A DNA stretch of 64,000 bases from Xenopus tropicalis (GCF_000004195.4 NC_030683.2:67923764-67987763); one strand, 5' to 3'. Positions 34,192-45,079 are shown, counted from the first letter of the stretch. The notes: generated from the letters alone by a model not told the origin. Made by a program: numbers and translations.

Positions 34192-34581
34192 TGTAAGATA
34201 CCTGTCCGCCGTGGCCGTCCTCCTGGTCGCAAGGGGGCGCACTCCGACGCCGGCGCACGCGATGACGCCAGCGCGCGTCTTGACGCCGGCGTGCGTCTTG
34301 ACGCACGCGCACGCTCTGACGCCGGCGCGCGCCTTGACGCACGCGCACGCTCTGACGCCAGCGTGCGTCTTGACGACCGCGCATGCGCCTTGCGCTTAAA
34401 GAGACGCCAGAGGCCTAGGATCACTGTGAAGTGATCATTTTCCTTGTGAAAGACGCCAAGCATTATTCCTGATTGATATTTGTTGTTTTTGACCCGGCCT
34501 GATTCCCGATTCTGTATCCTGCTGCCTGTACCGACCTATTGCCTGCCTGACCATCCGATTGCCTGCTGATTTTGCCTAAGA
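34192..34581 (+). repeat. 5' LTR of chromovirus
   Basis: 390 bp starting TGTAAGATACC and ending GCCTAAGA. Positions about 34245-34390 are a tandem array of GACGCxxGCGCxCG units. The sequence just downstream ('cgcctggtgcggcactcc') is where a primer-binding site should lie. I could not match it to a tRNA 3' end, and some relatives of this group are self-primed. Confidence 0.95.
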
Positions 34582-34739
34582 CGCCTGGTGCGGCACTCCT
34601 GCCACTCCTTCACTTGGCTCCAGTCCTGTTTCATCCCCAGCGGCTGTGTTCCTTAGTGGGAGGTGTAGGAGAGGTCCTTCCTCAACGACTTCTTCCAGTG
34701 ACGTTCCCTGCTTAGTCGTGACAGTATCACTTCGCCAGT

Positions 34740-37700
34740 ATGGAAGGAGCTGAGGAAATCCCGGCCATGCAACTGTTGACTCAGCAAATGACCGCCCTCA
34801 CTCAAGCGGTACAAGAACTCCAAGCCGGGCTGCATTCCGTCCAGGCTCAATTACAGCCTTTGCCTGGAGATCCCGCTGATGTTCCCGCTGCTCCCTCACC
34901 TGGGGCTATTCAGCCAGCGATGCCCAAGCTCAAGCTTTCTCTGCCAGAGCGTTTTTCTGGGAACCGCAAGAAGTTTCGGGCCTTTATTAATAGCTGCAAG
35001 CTGGAATTTACCTTGAACCCCTATACGTATACGACTGAACAGTCTAAGGTGGGGTTTGCCATTTCGCTTCTATCTGGGGAGCCTCAGACATGGGCCCACC
35101 GTCTTCTGGAACAAGACAGCCCGTTGTTCAGTGACTCTACTGCTTTCTTTCAGGCGATGGCTGTACTGTATGACGACCCCCAAAGAGAGGCTTCCGCTGA
35201 AGCTGCGCTCAGATCTCTCTTCCAGGGTAGACGCCCGGTTGAGGAGTATATCACAGATTTCCGCAACTACGCTGCGGACACCCAATGGAACCAAGCAGCT
35301 CTGAAACACCAGTTTAGAATTGGCTTGTCGGAAGTTCTGAAGGATGAGCTAGCTCATGTCAGAGTTCCTGATGAGCTAGAATCGCTGGTTGGGACAGTAA
35401 TCCAAATTGATCGGCGTTTGAGGGAGAGGAGACTGGAGAAATCCGGGGTTTCGAAACCAAGCTGGGTGCTCCCCAAAGCACCCCTGTTCCCTAGATCCAC
35501 CTCAACACCACCCACGGCCGCTTCTTCATTGTCTGAGGAGCCTGAACCCATGCAGATCGGCCTCATCCGCTCCCCATTGACACCTGAGGAGAGACTACGC
35601 AGACGACGTATGAACTTATGCCTCTATTGTGGCGCTTCGGGCCACCTCCTTCGCAGTTGTCCTGTGCGACCTAATAGTAAGAATTCAGCACCAGTTCTCC
35701 TCAGTGCAGAAGGGGTCAATGGACTTTCACTTATGTCTGTTGTTGCTGTCTTACAGTGGTCCGGAAAGACGCTCCAGGTTCCAGCATTGATTGACTCCGG
35801 GGCCTGCGGTTGCTTTATTGATCGGGAGTTCGCCCGATTGCATTGCATTCCTTTGAAACCCAGATCCAGCCCATTGATGGTGAAGTTGGCAGATGGATCT
35901 GATATTTCTTCTGGTGCAGTTTTGATTGAGACTTTTCCTTTGTTAATAAAGATTCAGAAGCACAGTGAGACTCTTTCGTTTGATGTAGTTTCCTCCCCAT
36001 TGTATCCCCTCATTTTGGGATTCCCGTGGTTGAAGACACATAATCCTCTCATCAATTGGGACACTAATCAAATAACATTTCCTTCCGGCCAATGCTCCCA
36101 TCATGACTGGGCCTCGAAGGAGTTGTCGGTCCTGTCTTCCGATCCTCGGCTTAAGCTCATTCCGGGATCTTATCATGAGTTCCTAGACGTCTTTGATGAG
36201 AGAGGAGCGGATGTACTACCACCTCACCGGATTTACGACTGCCCTGTAGACCTTCTTCCTGGCGCAGCTATTCCTTTCGGGCGAATCTACCCTTTATCAG
36301 AACCTGAACTTACCGTTCTTAAGGACTATATTGAGGAAAATCTCAAAAAGGGGTTCATTCGTCCATCCACCTCACCTGCTGGAGCAGGTATATTCTTTGT
36401 TGAAAAGAAGGATCACTCCCTACGCCCCTGTATTGACTATCGAGATTTGAACAAAATTACCATTAAAAATCGATACCCTTTGCCGCTCATACCGGAATTG
36501 TTCCTGAGACTACGCTCCGCCCGAGTATTTACTAAACTGGACCTTCGAGGGGCGTATAATCTGGTCCGTATTCGACAGGGGGACGAATGGAAGACGGCCT
36601 TTCGCACCCGCTACGGACACTTTGAATATCTGGTTATGCCTTTTGGCCTATGTAACGCTCCAGCAACGTTCCAACACTTTGTGAATGACATTTTTAGGGA
36701 CTTCTTGGATCTCTTTGTTATCGTCTACTTAGATGACATTTTGATCTTTTCGTCTTCCTTGGAAGAACATCGACGCCATGTCAAACAAGTTTTCTCTCGT
36801 TTGCGGGCCCATAAACTGTTCGCGAAACTGGAGAAATGTGAATTCGAGAGATCAACTATAGAATTCCTGGGTTTTATCATCTCTCCCGAGGGAATGTTGA
36901 TGGACTCTCGTAAGGTCTCAGCGGTTCTAGATTGGCCCACACCAAATAGCCGCAAGGCTGTGCAGAGGTTTGTTGGTTTTGCCAATTTTTATCGGAAATT
37001 CATCAAGAACTTTTCTAAGATTATTTCTCCTATTACCGCCCTTACCAGCTCGCTAAAGAAATTCTGTTGGACGCCTGAGGCCCAGCAAGCCTTCTCTGAT
37101 CTCAAGAGTCGCTTTACCTCGGCACCCATTCTGAAGCATCCTGACCCCACTCGTCCATTTGTTTTAGAGGTAGACGCCTCGGAGTATGCCATTGGAGCAG
37201 TGTTGTCACAAAGAAATGACGTACAGAGTCTGCTTCACCCTATTGCATTTTTCTCCAAGAAACTATCCGCTTCTGAGCAGAATTATGATGTGGGAGACAG
37301 AGAGTTACTCACCATTAAATCAGCATTCCAAGAATGGCGCCATCTGTTGGAGGGGGCTGCTCACCCCATCCTAGTATTCTCTGACCATAAGAATTTGGAA
37401 TACTTACGATCCGCAAAGAGACTTCGGCCTCGTCAGGCCAGATGGGCGCTCTTCTTTTCCAGGTTCAATTTCCATGTAACCTTCAGACCTGGTTCCAAGA
37501 ATGGAAAAGCGGACGCTTTATCCCGCCTGTTCCCTGCTCCCGAAAACAACTCGTCTACCAGCACGATTCTACACGCCTCCAACTTCCTCCTGCTTCAGGC
37601 GGAACTACTAGAAAAGATCCAGTATGCTTCCGAGTCTGTCGTCAACCCCCCGGGGGATGTTGTCCGCCAAGAGAAATACCTCATAGCGAATAATAAGATT

Positions 37701-39269
37701 TTTGTCCCTGAAGACTTACGCCTTGAGGTACTTAAGTTTGTTCATGACCACCCTGTGTCTGGCCATCTGGGTGTTTACAAGACACAGGAACTTGCCAAGA
37801 GACATTTTTTTTGGCCTGGGATGATGAGAGACTGTGCTAAGTATGTCACTTCCTGTCAAACTTGTGCCCGGTTCAAGGATTCACACTCACGCCCAATGGG
37901 TCTACTTCAGCCCCTCCCTGTTCCTGAGAGACCTTGGGAGAGGATCTCTATGGACTTCATTGTGGATCTTCTCAAGTCTGCTGGGTTTAACACGATTATG
38001 GTAGTGGTCGACGGGCTTACTAAGATGGCTCATTTTATACCCTTGTCGGGCTTACCGTCGGCTGCTACAACGGCGGAGGTGTTCATCAGAGAGATCTTCC
38101 GGCTCCACGGCCTACCCAAGGTGGTAATTTCGGACAGGGGGTCACAGTTCACCTCACGGTTTTGGAGATCTTTGTGCCAAGGGCTTCATATTCACCTCGC
38201 TCTGTCTTCGGCATTCCACCCTCAAACGAATGGGCAGACTGAACGCACTAACCAAACCTTGGAGCAATACTTAAGGTGTTTTTCCTCCTATTCTCAAGAA
38301 GATTGGTCTACGCTCTTGCCCTTAGCGGAGTTTTCATATAATAATGCTATACATACCTCGTCCAAACAGACTCCCTTTTTCTCCAATTATGGCTTTCACC
38401 TCACTTCTCTGCCGGGTCTATCTGAAGTGTCGGTTCCTGCAGCTCAAGACAGACTTTTATTTTTAACTCACAATTTCGACTTTCTTCAACAAGCTGTACG
38501 AGAAGCACAATTTAGCTATAAGAGATATGCGGATAAAAGACGGAGGCCAAATCCCGAATTTAAGGTTGGTGACCTTGCCTGGTTATCCACTCGCAACCTT
38601 AAGCTCTCATGTCCTACCAAGAAGTTGGGCCAAAGGTTCATGGGACCCTTCTCAATTGTTGAACAGATCAATCCTGTTGCCTTCAAATTAAGATTACCTG
38701 CTAATCTTCGGGTTCACCCTGTCTTTCACGTCTCGCTACTAAAGAAGGTGGTAGGAAATCCATTCCCTGGTCGTGTTGAGATGCCTCCGGAGCCGGTAAC
38801 TGTGCAGGGTGTGGAGGAATTCGAGGTCCAGGCTATCCTTGATTCCAGATTCCATAGAGGGCATTTGCAATACTTGGTCCAATGGAAGGGTTACTCGCCG
38901 GAGAATAATTCCTGGGAGTCCGTAAGAAATGTCCATGCTCCTCGGCTGATTCGATCTTTCCATAGGAGATGTCCTGGAAAGCCCGCTCTGGTGCACGTCC
39001 GGAGGCCGTGCCTTGGGAGGGGGCAATGTAAGATACCTGTCCGCCGTGGCCGTCCTCCTGGTCGCAAGGGGGCGCACTCCGACGCTGGCGCACGCGATGA
39101 CGCCAGCATGCGTCTTGACGCCCGCGCGCGTCTTGACGCACGCGCACGCTCTGACGCCGGCGCGCGCCTTGACGCACGCGCACACTCTGACGCCGGCGTG
39201 CGTCTTGATGCCCGCGCATGCGCCTTGCGCTTAAAGAGACGCCAGAGGCCTAGGATCACTGCGAAGTGA
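34740..39269 (+). CDS. Chromovirus Gag-Pol polyprotein with chromodomain
   Basis: A single open frame of 1509 residues. Gag (about 1-290) has a predicted coiled-coil start and a capsid-like region. The zinc knuckle CLYCGASGHLLRSC is at 294-307. The aspartic protease has DSG at 352-354. The reverse transcriptase has LDLRGAYN and YLDD at 663-666, and RNase H has a catalytic Asp near 812. The integrase has an HHCC finger (His near 1002, Cys 1039 and 1042) and a D,D35E core (Asp 1072, Asp 1132, Glu 1168). The chromodomain lies at about 1359-1410. Gag and Pol share one frame, as in sushi-type elements. No stop or frameshift was seen and all catalytic residues listed are present. The last ~80 residues (from about 1430) are encoded by the 3' LTR. 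The start codon chosen is the first Met after the leader, 158 bases past the LTR. Confidence 0.95.
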   Translation: MEGAEEIPAMQLLTQQMTALTQAVQELQAGLHSVQAQLQPLPGDPADVPAAPSPGAIQPAMPKLKLSLPERFSGNRKKFRAFINSCKLEFTLNPYTYTTEQSKVGFAISLLSGEPQTWAHRLLEQDSPLFSDSTAFFQAMAVLYDDPQREASAEAALRSLFQGRRPVEEYITDFRNYAADTQWNQAALKHQFRIGLSEVLKDELAHVRVPDELESLVGTVIQIDRRLRERRLEKSGVSKPSWVLPKAPLFPRSTSTPPTAASSLSEEPEPMQIGLIRSPLTPEERLRRRRMNLCLYCGASGHLLRSCPVRPNSKNSAPVLLSAEGVNGLSLMSVVAVLQWSGKTLQVPALIDSGACGCFIDREFARLHCIPLKPRSSPLMVKLADGSDISSGAVLIETFPLLIKIQKHSETLSFDVVSSPLYPLILGFPWLKTHNPLINWDTNQITFPSGQCSHHDWASKELSVLSSDPRLKLIPGSYHEFLDVFDERGADVLPPHRIYDCPVDLLPGAAIPFGRIYPLSEPELTVLKDYIEENLKKGFIRPSTSPAGAGIFFVEKKDHSLRPCIDYRDLNKITIKNRYPLPLIPELFLRLRSARVFTKLDLRGAYNLVRIRQGDEWKTAFRTRYGHFEYLVMPFGLCNAPATFQHFVNDIFRDFLDLFVIVYLDDILIFSSSLEEHRRHVKQVFSRLRAHKLFAKLEKCEFERSTIEFLGFIISPEGMLMDSRKVSAVLDWPTPNSRKAVQRFVGFANFYRKFIKNFSKIISPITALTSSLKKFCWTPEAQQAFSDLKSRFTSAPILKHPDPTRPFVLEVDASEYAIGAVLSQRNDVQSLLHPIAFFSKKLSASEQNYDVGDRELLTIKSAFQEWRHLLEGAAHPILVFSDHKNLEYLRSAKRLRPRQARWALFFSRFNFHVTFRPGSKNGKADALSRLFPAPENNSSTSTILHASNFLLLQAELLEKIQYASESVVNPPGDVVRQEKYLIANNKIFVPEDLRLEVLKFVHDHPVSGHLGVYKTQELAKRHFFWPGMMRDCAKYVTSCQTCARFKDSHSRPMGLLQPLPVPERPWERISMDFIVDLLKSAGFNTIMVVVDGLTKMAHFIPLSGLPSAATTAEVFIREIFRLHGLPKVVISDRGSQFTSRFWRSLCQGLHIHLALSSAFHPQTNGQTERTNQTLEQYLRCFSSYSQEDWSTLLPLAEFSYNNAIHTSSKQTPFFSNYGFHLTSLPGLSEVSVPAAQDRLLFLTHNFDFLQQAVREAQFSYKRYADKRRRPNPEFKVGDLAWLSTRNLKLSCPTKKLGQRFMGPFSIVEQINPVAFKLRLPANLRVHPVFHVSLLKKVVGNPFPGRVEMPPEPVTVQGVEEFEVQAILDSRFHRGHLQYLVQWKGYSPENNSWESVRNVHAPRLIRSFHRRCPGKPALVHVRRPCLGRGQCKIPVRRGRPPGRKGAHSDAGARDDASMRLDARARLDARARSDAGARLDARAHSDAGVRLDARACALRLKRRQRPRITAK
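39015..39026 (+). promoter_or_regulatory. Polypurine tract
   Basis: GGGAGGGGGCAA directly before the 3' LTR. This is the expected primer site for plus-strand synthesis. It lies inside the open reading frame. Confidence 0.75.
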
Positions 39270-39416
39270 TCATTTTCCTTGTGAAAGACGCCAAGCATTA
39301 TTCCTGATTGATATTTGTTGTTTTTGACCCGGCCTGATTCCCGATTCTGTATCCTGCTGCCTGTACCGACCTATTGCCTGGCTGACCATCCGATTGCCTG
39401 CTGATTTTGCCTAAGA
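39027..39416 (+). repeat. 3' LTR of chromovirus
   Basis: 390 bp, exactly as long as the 5' LTR. It carries the stop codon of gag-pol at 39267-39269. Changes relative to the 5' LTR cluster in the GACGC-repeat. Confidence 0.95.
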
Positions 39417-40903
39417 CCTATACATAATGTGTATCAAACTGTTCAGTGGACCCCTGGCGTTCAAATTTAGGGTGTTTTATCTTGGTTCCTAATGCTACAG
39501 TATGTGGGAGATATGATGCTGCAAAGTGGAAGCTTTGAGGGCATTTTTGAAAATGTAATCAAAATCGCCAAATTTAGGAAAGCTTTGCGGCTTGGTACTT
39601 AGGAGTAGAAGGACATGGGTACCCATTTTAGATTCGGGGAAATGTGTACTTTCCAAAAATATATGGCTTTCTGGGGTTAGCATACTTTTTTGTAGTTTTA
39701 TCTCATATAAAATGATGTAAACGTGTTGATTTTGCAGGAGCTGAAATGACAGAAATGATGGAGTATGTTCACATTGGGGCCCCTACATGCCACATACTTA
39801 GCTAAACCTTTACATATTGTGTATCAAACTGTTCAGTGGACCCCTGGCATTCAAATATAGGGTGTTTTATCTTGGTACCTAATGCTATGTTGAAGATGCT
39901 GCAAATTGGAAGCTTTGAGGGGATTTTTGGAAATGTCATGAAAATCGCCAAATTTAGGAAAGCTTTGCGGATTGGTACCTTGGAGAAAAAGGACATGGGT
40001 ACCCATTTTAGATTTGAGAAAATGTGTACTTTCCAAAAATATATGGCTTTCTGGGGTGAGCATGCATTTTTTGTAGCTTTATCCCCTATAAAATGATGTA
40101 AATGTGTTGATTTTGCAGGAGCTGAAATGACAGAAATGATAGATCATATGGGGGTACCTGCACGTTGGGGCCCCTACATGCCACATACTTAGGTAAACCT
40201 ATACATAATGGGTCTCAAACTGTTCAGTGGACCCCTGGCGTTCAAATTTAAGGTGTTTTATCTGGTTACTTTATGACCCGTAGGAGATAAGATACTATAG
40301 ACTGGAAGCTTTGAAGCGATTTTTTTAAATTTTCACAAATTTGGATAAAAATGCTTAGGAAAGCATTGCAACTTGATAGTTTGGAGTTTGGAATCTGTTC
40401 TTTCCAAAAATGTATAATTTTCTGGCATAAACCTTCTATTATTGGAATTTTTGACCTTGAAATCTAAAGTATGCAGCTTTCTGAAGCAGTGCTTTGGAAA
40501 TTTGGTAGTGTACTGCTGGGACTTTTTGACCTATACAAGTGAGAAATCTCAAAAAAACTATATATATTTGGTATTGGCACGTTCAAGAGACATGGGACTT
40601 TCCAAATCAATTTTCATGCATAAAATAATTTTTGTTTCTGGTACATGTGTTTATATTATGGAAAATTTGATTTTTTTTCATTTTTAGACATTTAGAAGCC
40701 TATATCTTGTTACAGAATTGGAATTACACAAAAATTCTACCATATTTTTTGTTGTCCTGAAAAAAATGATATATTGTTTTCCTGGGTAAGCTAAAAGTTC
40801 CCCTGAGGAAAGGCCCCTAAAGTGAAACAGTGCAAAATGTTCAAAAACTGTCTGGCAATACAAGTTCCGCTTTGACCAAAACGTCTGGCAGTGAAAGGGT
40901 TAA

Positions 40904-41519
40904 AGGACATGTAAACTGCCACGAAAAATGTAAACAGTGAACAGCCTCTTTGATACCTTTTAATATCTGCTCTGCATCCCCTTAATCACTTGGGATTCCT
41001 TCTCCTCCTGTAACCCATTCGCCCCCTCCCTAACTTTGGCTCTTGGATAACTAAGCATGCACACATATTCTCATCTTATGTTACCAAAGACACCCTCCAG
41101 TCCAGCAGTCAGTGAAGAGATGGCACTGCTGGTTGCCATAGAAACCCTGCTCTAGTTGTACACTGAAGAAACATGTTTTTTCTCCTAACCTCCTTTCCCT
41201 AATTTCAGTTTAAACGTTACAGGGCAGAATCCAAGCAGAACTTTTTAGAAAAGTAAGTTCTGCCTGTGTAAGCCTGCATTCTTCATTGCATGAACTTTAC
41301 AGAACACATATGCTGTTTGCAGATGTAAATGTCACTGAAGATGTTTAAGTGGGAATATAGTCGCTGGATGACAGCTGCTATTTGTTTTAGAAAAATGTAA
41401 TGGTGCTGCTGAACAGAGCTGATATACTCTATACAATACAAATGATGCAGTGTGGGTGAGGGACATAAGCCCAACTTACAGTATTTACATGGAAGGAAAA
41501 TGTAGGGTTTACATGTCCT
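40904..41519. mobile_element. T2-like MITE (AGGACATGTAAAC ends)
   Basis: Left TTAA at 40900-40903, then AGGACATGTAAACTG. The right end is the inverse GTTTACATGTCCT followed by TTGA (41520-41523), a TTAA with one change. 616 bp, no coding content. Confidence 0.8.
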
Positions 41520-41901
41520 TTGATGTATATAGAGTGTTCAGTTACCACATTAGTACCTATCAAGGTGGATCTTCCAATACTCTGCCAGGCGTACAAAAGC
41601 AGAGAAAACTGAGAGATTATATCAATGTGATGCCCTGGGTAGCAATTGGCAACAATATCTCTGTCCCCAAAACATCTAAAAAGGCCAATTCCTTCAATTG
41701 ATATTATAAATCATGAGGGTGAGTGTTTTTATGACTATTTCGGCTTCCCCACAATACAGTTTCCTACATTGCACCTCTTGGCAATGGCTTCAAGACTCAA
41801 GAAACAAAAACATCTGCATCCAAAGCATGAAGCTAGCCAGCAATACTAAAGAACAGCAACTGGAAATTGGAGATCTGCCACAACGGTGTGTAACGCATGT
41901 T
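41520..41901. other. Unassigned DNA
   Basis: Nothing recognised between the two MITEs. Overlapping frames at 41646-41955 have no motif and run into the family B MITE. Confidence 0.4.
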
Positions 41902-42474
41902 GGGCCCGATTCACTAAAGTCCGAAATAAGGAGTGCTATTTATAGCATGCGTTAAAAATCTTATCACTTCTTATTTTTCACTCGATTCACTAAAAGGACA
42001 CTTGCAGAGCACAATATATTACGCACGTAACCATTACTTTCTGAAAACCACCATTTCCCTGAAAACTGGAGGATGCATCACTCTAGGGCCAACATATACT
42101 TGAAAAAATACGACTGCAAACTCCATGTTGTGTTGCCAATAGCTCACGAACCGCAATTTTCTTTAAGTACCGCCTGCCCCAAGTAGGGTTAATATTCACC
42201 CTTGATTAATCGGTACTTAATTATCGCATGCTTTTTAATGAAAAAAACTATGCGATAAGCGTTATTGACCTTTAGTGAATCGGCCCCTATAACGCTTATC
42301 GCATAGTTTTTTTCATTAAAATATGTCATCGTAAGATAAATAACGCCAAGAACATCGCTTCTTAATTATGACAAGTGTCCTTTTAGTGAATCGAGCGAAA
42401 AATAAGAAGTGATAAGATTTTTAACGCATGCTATAAATAGCACTCCTTATTTCGCACTTTAGTGAATCGGGCCC
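41902..42474. mobile_element. MITE, family B (full palindromic copy)
   Basis: Ends GGGCCCGATTCACTAAAGT and its inverse, with arms of over 100 bp and a 3-bp duplication GTT (41899-41901, 42475-42477). A second, internal hairpin lies at about 42220-42330 (ACTATGCGATAAGCGTTAT with its inverse), whose loop holds another GTGAATCGGCCCC end, as if one element sits inside another. The arm word CACTTTAGTGAATCG is shared with the ends of the Myb-bearing element at 48951-51885. Confidence 0.83.
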
Positions 42475-42477
42475 GTT

Positions 42478-44190
42478 ATATCAAGTTACACAAGTGAGTT
42501 TTCATCCACTGCTGTAGAAAGGCAATATAAATCCAAGGTAGCAATTCTGAGTTTACTTGACCTGAAGCTGGAAATTCCACCATCCCCCAGTATCTCTCCC
42601 CACCCCACCTATAGATTAAAATGGGCTTCCGAAGAACCATGAGCAAAGGCTTCACGTGAGTAAGAGCAATAACACACTGAGCTACTTGTCGCGGCTACAA
42701 AACAGACAATACCAATAATTGTCTCTACGTGTGTTTTAGCAGATTGTCTGTGAGTATTTTCTGGCATGTTGTAGCCATGGCAAGTAGCTTGCTACATGTA
42801 GCACCTGCAAGACAGCCTAGCACTACAGTAGCCAATCAGCAATTAGCTTTAATTGATGCAGTTTTGGAAACAAATGTGTCTGAATACTCTTTCAGAACAC
42901 CTGTAGGAAAGACACTGTTATTCTTAATGCATTTTCCTTCAAGGGCATTAATCTAATAAAACTTGCTGTTGTATTTGTCATAATATGTTAGGAAAGTGTG
43001 TATTTTATCTTAAATTCAGTTACAGGCAAAAAATATCTAGGTTTCGTTGACATGTTGTGATATATAGTAATAATATGACAGCCAGCGGCATGTTTCCTAT
43101 CTGCAGGTTAGGCTATCCTAAGGAGAGTGAGATTAGATTTAGATGACAGGTTACAAAGTTATGTATTCTTTCAGAGAGATCAGGTAGTAGAAGGGTAGCA
43201 GTGTTTTACATCCTGAACTCTTGCTCTTAATCTTCCTGTCAAAATCTGCTCCTGGCATTATTCCTAGCACCAGAGACCACTGCACGAATGTAACTGATAG
43301 ATTTACACTTGTAAATATGTAATACTTGTTCTCTTGTTTTCCATTTTTTAAAAGCCAACACTGGTTGCTAGAGGTTGACCCTCATACATTAAATAGTCCT
43401 TGAAATCTCAGAATTCAGAGATAGTGTACTACAATTACTAAGGGGCAGTAAACTTTCCAGTGTTCTATCAAAATCTTGAAAAAATGTATTTGTTGCTCTG
43501 AGAATTTTTTTTAAAATACCATTTATTGGAAAGTCTTGCTTGGGAGAGGAAATGTTTTCTCTTGTTTGAACATCAATAAAAATTGTCATGAATAATTATC
43601 TTTAGGAAGGAGCAACACTGCAAAAATAATTCTTGTTTTATTTATTAATTATGCATATATCATACCAATCAAAGAAAACCATTTTTATTAGTAATTCTTT
43701 AGTACCTTAACTCTTTCTTAAACATGTTTAATGGTTGTTAATGAGCTTCTAAATATGCAGGCAGGGAAGTAGCTAATAGCCTAGTTTCCTCACTGTCCTT
43801 TGGAACAATTACCTTCCACACCAATCCTGCAATGGTCCTGCACTTAAACTCCAATTAACTTACATTTTCCTCTATTTTTTCTAACAAATGCTGTTGATTG
43901 CAGGAGCAGAGATTCATCTCAGCCATTGTGCTTCCTGTTGCCCTTAATTTATACTTATTACTTGAATTTAAAAGCTAGGAATGTAGGATCTTGTGGGTTT
44001 TGTGACATTCTATATGTCACAATTAAAGCTTTTCAAATAATGGGGGCGAGGGAGGGAGGATGGAATAGTGAGATGCATCTAAGAGATCTGAGAAGAGTTA
44101 CCACATTTTAATTGCTATCATATAATAAAAGTAGAATTGGTGTTACAAAAACATGCACGCGATTTACTGAAGGGAATGCTAAATGAATAT
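42478..44190. other. Unassigned AT-rich DNA
   Basis: About 1.7 kb without a recognised gene, tandem repeat or inverted ends. The frame at 42729-42956 (75 codons) shows no motif. Confidence 0.4.
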
Positions 44191-44280
44191 GTGTATATAT
44201 ATATATCCAAAGGTATAGCGGTGCACACCGGGAATCCTTTAAAAATTTACTTTTTATTGAAGTATATAAAACTTAGTACA

Positions 44281-44335
44281 TGGAAAGGTAGGTCAAAGTT
44301 TCGGCCCCCATCTTGGGCCTTTGTCAAGACCTTAA
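44281..44335 (-). ncRNA. Degenerate hammerhead-like motif in pseudo-LTR
   Basis: Minus strand: CUUGACAAAGGCCC, short loop, GGGGGCCGAAAC, UUUGACC. The GGCCC stem and GAAAC half of the core are intact. The CUGANGA half is altered (UUGACAA), so cleavage is unlikely. The location fits Penelope pseudo-LTR hammerheads. Confidence 0.4.
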
Positions 44336-44569
44336 ACATGTAAAAACCACAACCAATGGCACAAGTCATTCCAGTCATGTGACATATTAAAACCCCAGAA
44401 AGAACCCTGTACCAAGGAGAAAACAAACTCAAGCACCATAGGGAGAACAATACAATAATCAAACCAATAGCAGTGAAAATAAAGCATTAGCTATAAAGCC
44501 TAACCCATGTTCTGAATCATATACCATAGAATCTAAACCTCACAGCTTACTAACGTTGATTTAAAAAGC

Positions 44570-45079
44570 AAGAAAATGAACAATATTCATTAAGGCCAAA
44601 AGGGGACAAAGTATTTAAAGTTTTAATCCAAAATGCTTCCCTTTGTAGAAGCAAGCGGGAGCGGTCTACCCCCCCCCCCACCTCCTGAGTGGGGGGACAT
44701 GATCAATTGCAATATAGCGAAAGGTAGGTAACCTATGGCCCTGTTCCAAAAAGTGTTTCGCCACCGGTTTATTGGTCACCCCATCACGAAACGCAGTACT
44801 AATAGCAGAGCGATGGCCATCCATGCGCAGCCTCAAGGTTTGATCTGTCTTTCCTATATAAGACAAACCACAAGGACAGGTGATCAAATAAATCACAAAA
44901 GATGTGGTACAGGTAATGTGATGTCTTATACTAAGACGCTTACCCGTTTGTGGATGTAAAAAAGTCGCACCTGGGGTCATATACCTACAAGAAGTGCAAT
45001 TGGGGTATTTAAAACATCCAGGTTTGTTGCTTCGTAAACCAAGAGTCAGACCTCTTCTGATAACAAGCAATTGGGTCAC
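44570..45079 (-). pseudogene. Penelope-like element 1, GIY-YIG endonuclease
   Basis: The frame 45079-44666 holds the linker region (HPQTGKRLSIRH) and the GIY-YIG domain: FVIYLITCPCG then SYIGKT, the conserved Arg (MDGHRS) and KHFLEQGH. It breaks in a C-run at 44671-44680. Past the run, in another frame, the conserved end continues (LLLQREAFW, with the catalytic Glu, then LNTLSPFGLNEY) to about 44570. A homopolymer slip is therefore the main lesion of this domain. GIY-YIG nucleases cut target DNA for Penelope insertion. Confidence 0.85.

Larger units (their letters stand above)
34192..39416 (+). mobile_element. Full-length Ty3/gypsy chromovirus
   Basis: 5225 bp: two 390-bp LTRs, a leader, one gag-pol frame and a polypurine tract. 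The 5-bp target duplication CCTAT lies at 34187-34191 and 39417-39421. The empty site is visible in a neighbouring satellite unit near 40195, where 'taaacctatacataatg' is uninterrupted. The LTRs differ at about 11 of 390 positions by eye, most of them in the CpG-rich internal repeat, so the insertion is fairly young. Domain order protease-RT-RNase H-integrase-chromodomain places it among chromoviruses of the vertebrate sushi type (inferred, not searched). Confidence 0.95.
32451..40899. repeat. ~390-bp tandem satellite-like array, interrupted
   Basis: Recurrent landmarks are 'ccaaaaatatatggctttctgg' (32504, 33615, 39651, 40033, 40403), 'caaactgttcagtgga' (39435, 39825, 40216, with variants at 32698 and 34003) and 'gaaagctttgcggattggtac'. 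The best units are 390-391 bp apart; others are internally shortened. The array is interrupted by a hAT-like MITE (32882-33574) and the chromovirus (34192-39416), and ends at the 'aaaacgtctggcagtgaaaggg' block before 40899. Confidence 0.85.

Noticed and set aside
34582..34605. tRNA primer-binding site after the 5' LTR
   Set aside because: 'tggtgcggcactcc' starts with TGG as expected for a tRNA end, but I could not match it to any tRNA from memory, so no site is called.
38739..39298. Minus-strand frames of 128-148 codons over the 3' LTR, also at 34178-34463
   Set aside because: Shadows of the GACGC tandem repeat in the LTRs; the same shadows occur in both LTRs.
42729..42956. Possible small host exon (75 codons)
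   Set aside because: No splice sites, conserved motif or neighbouring exon could be supported.
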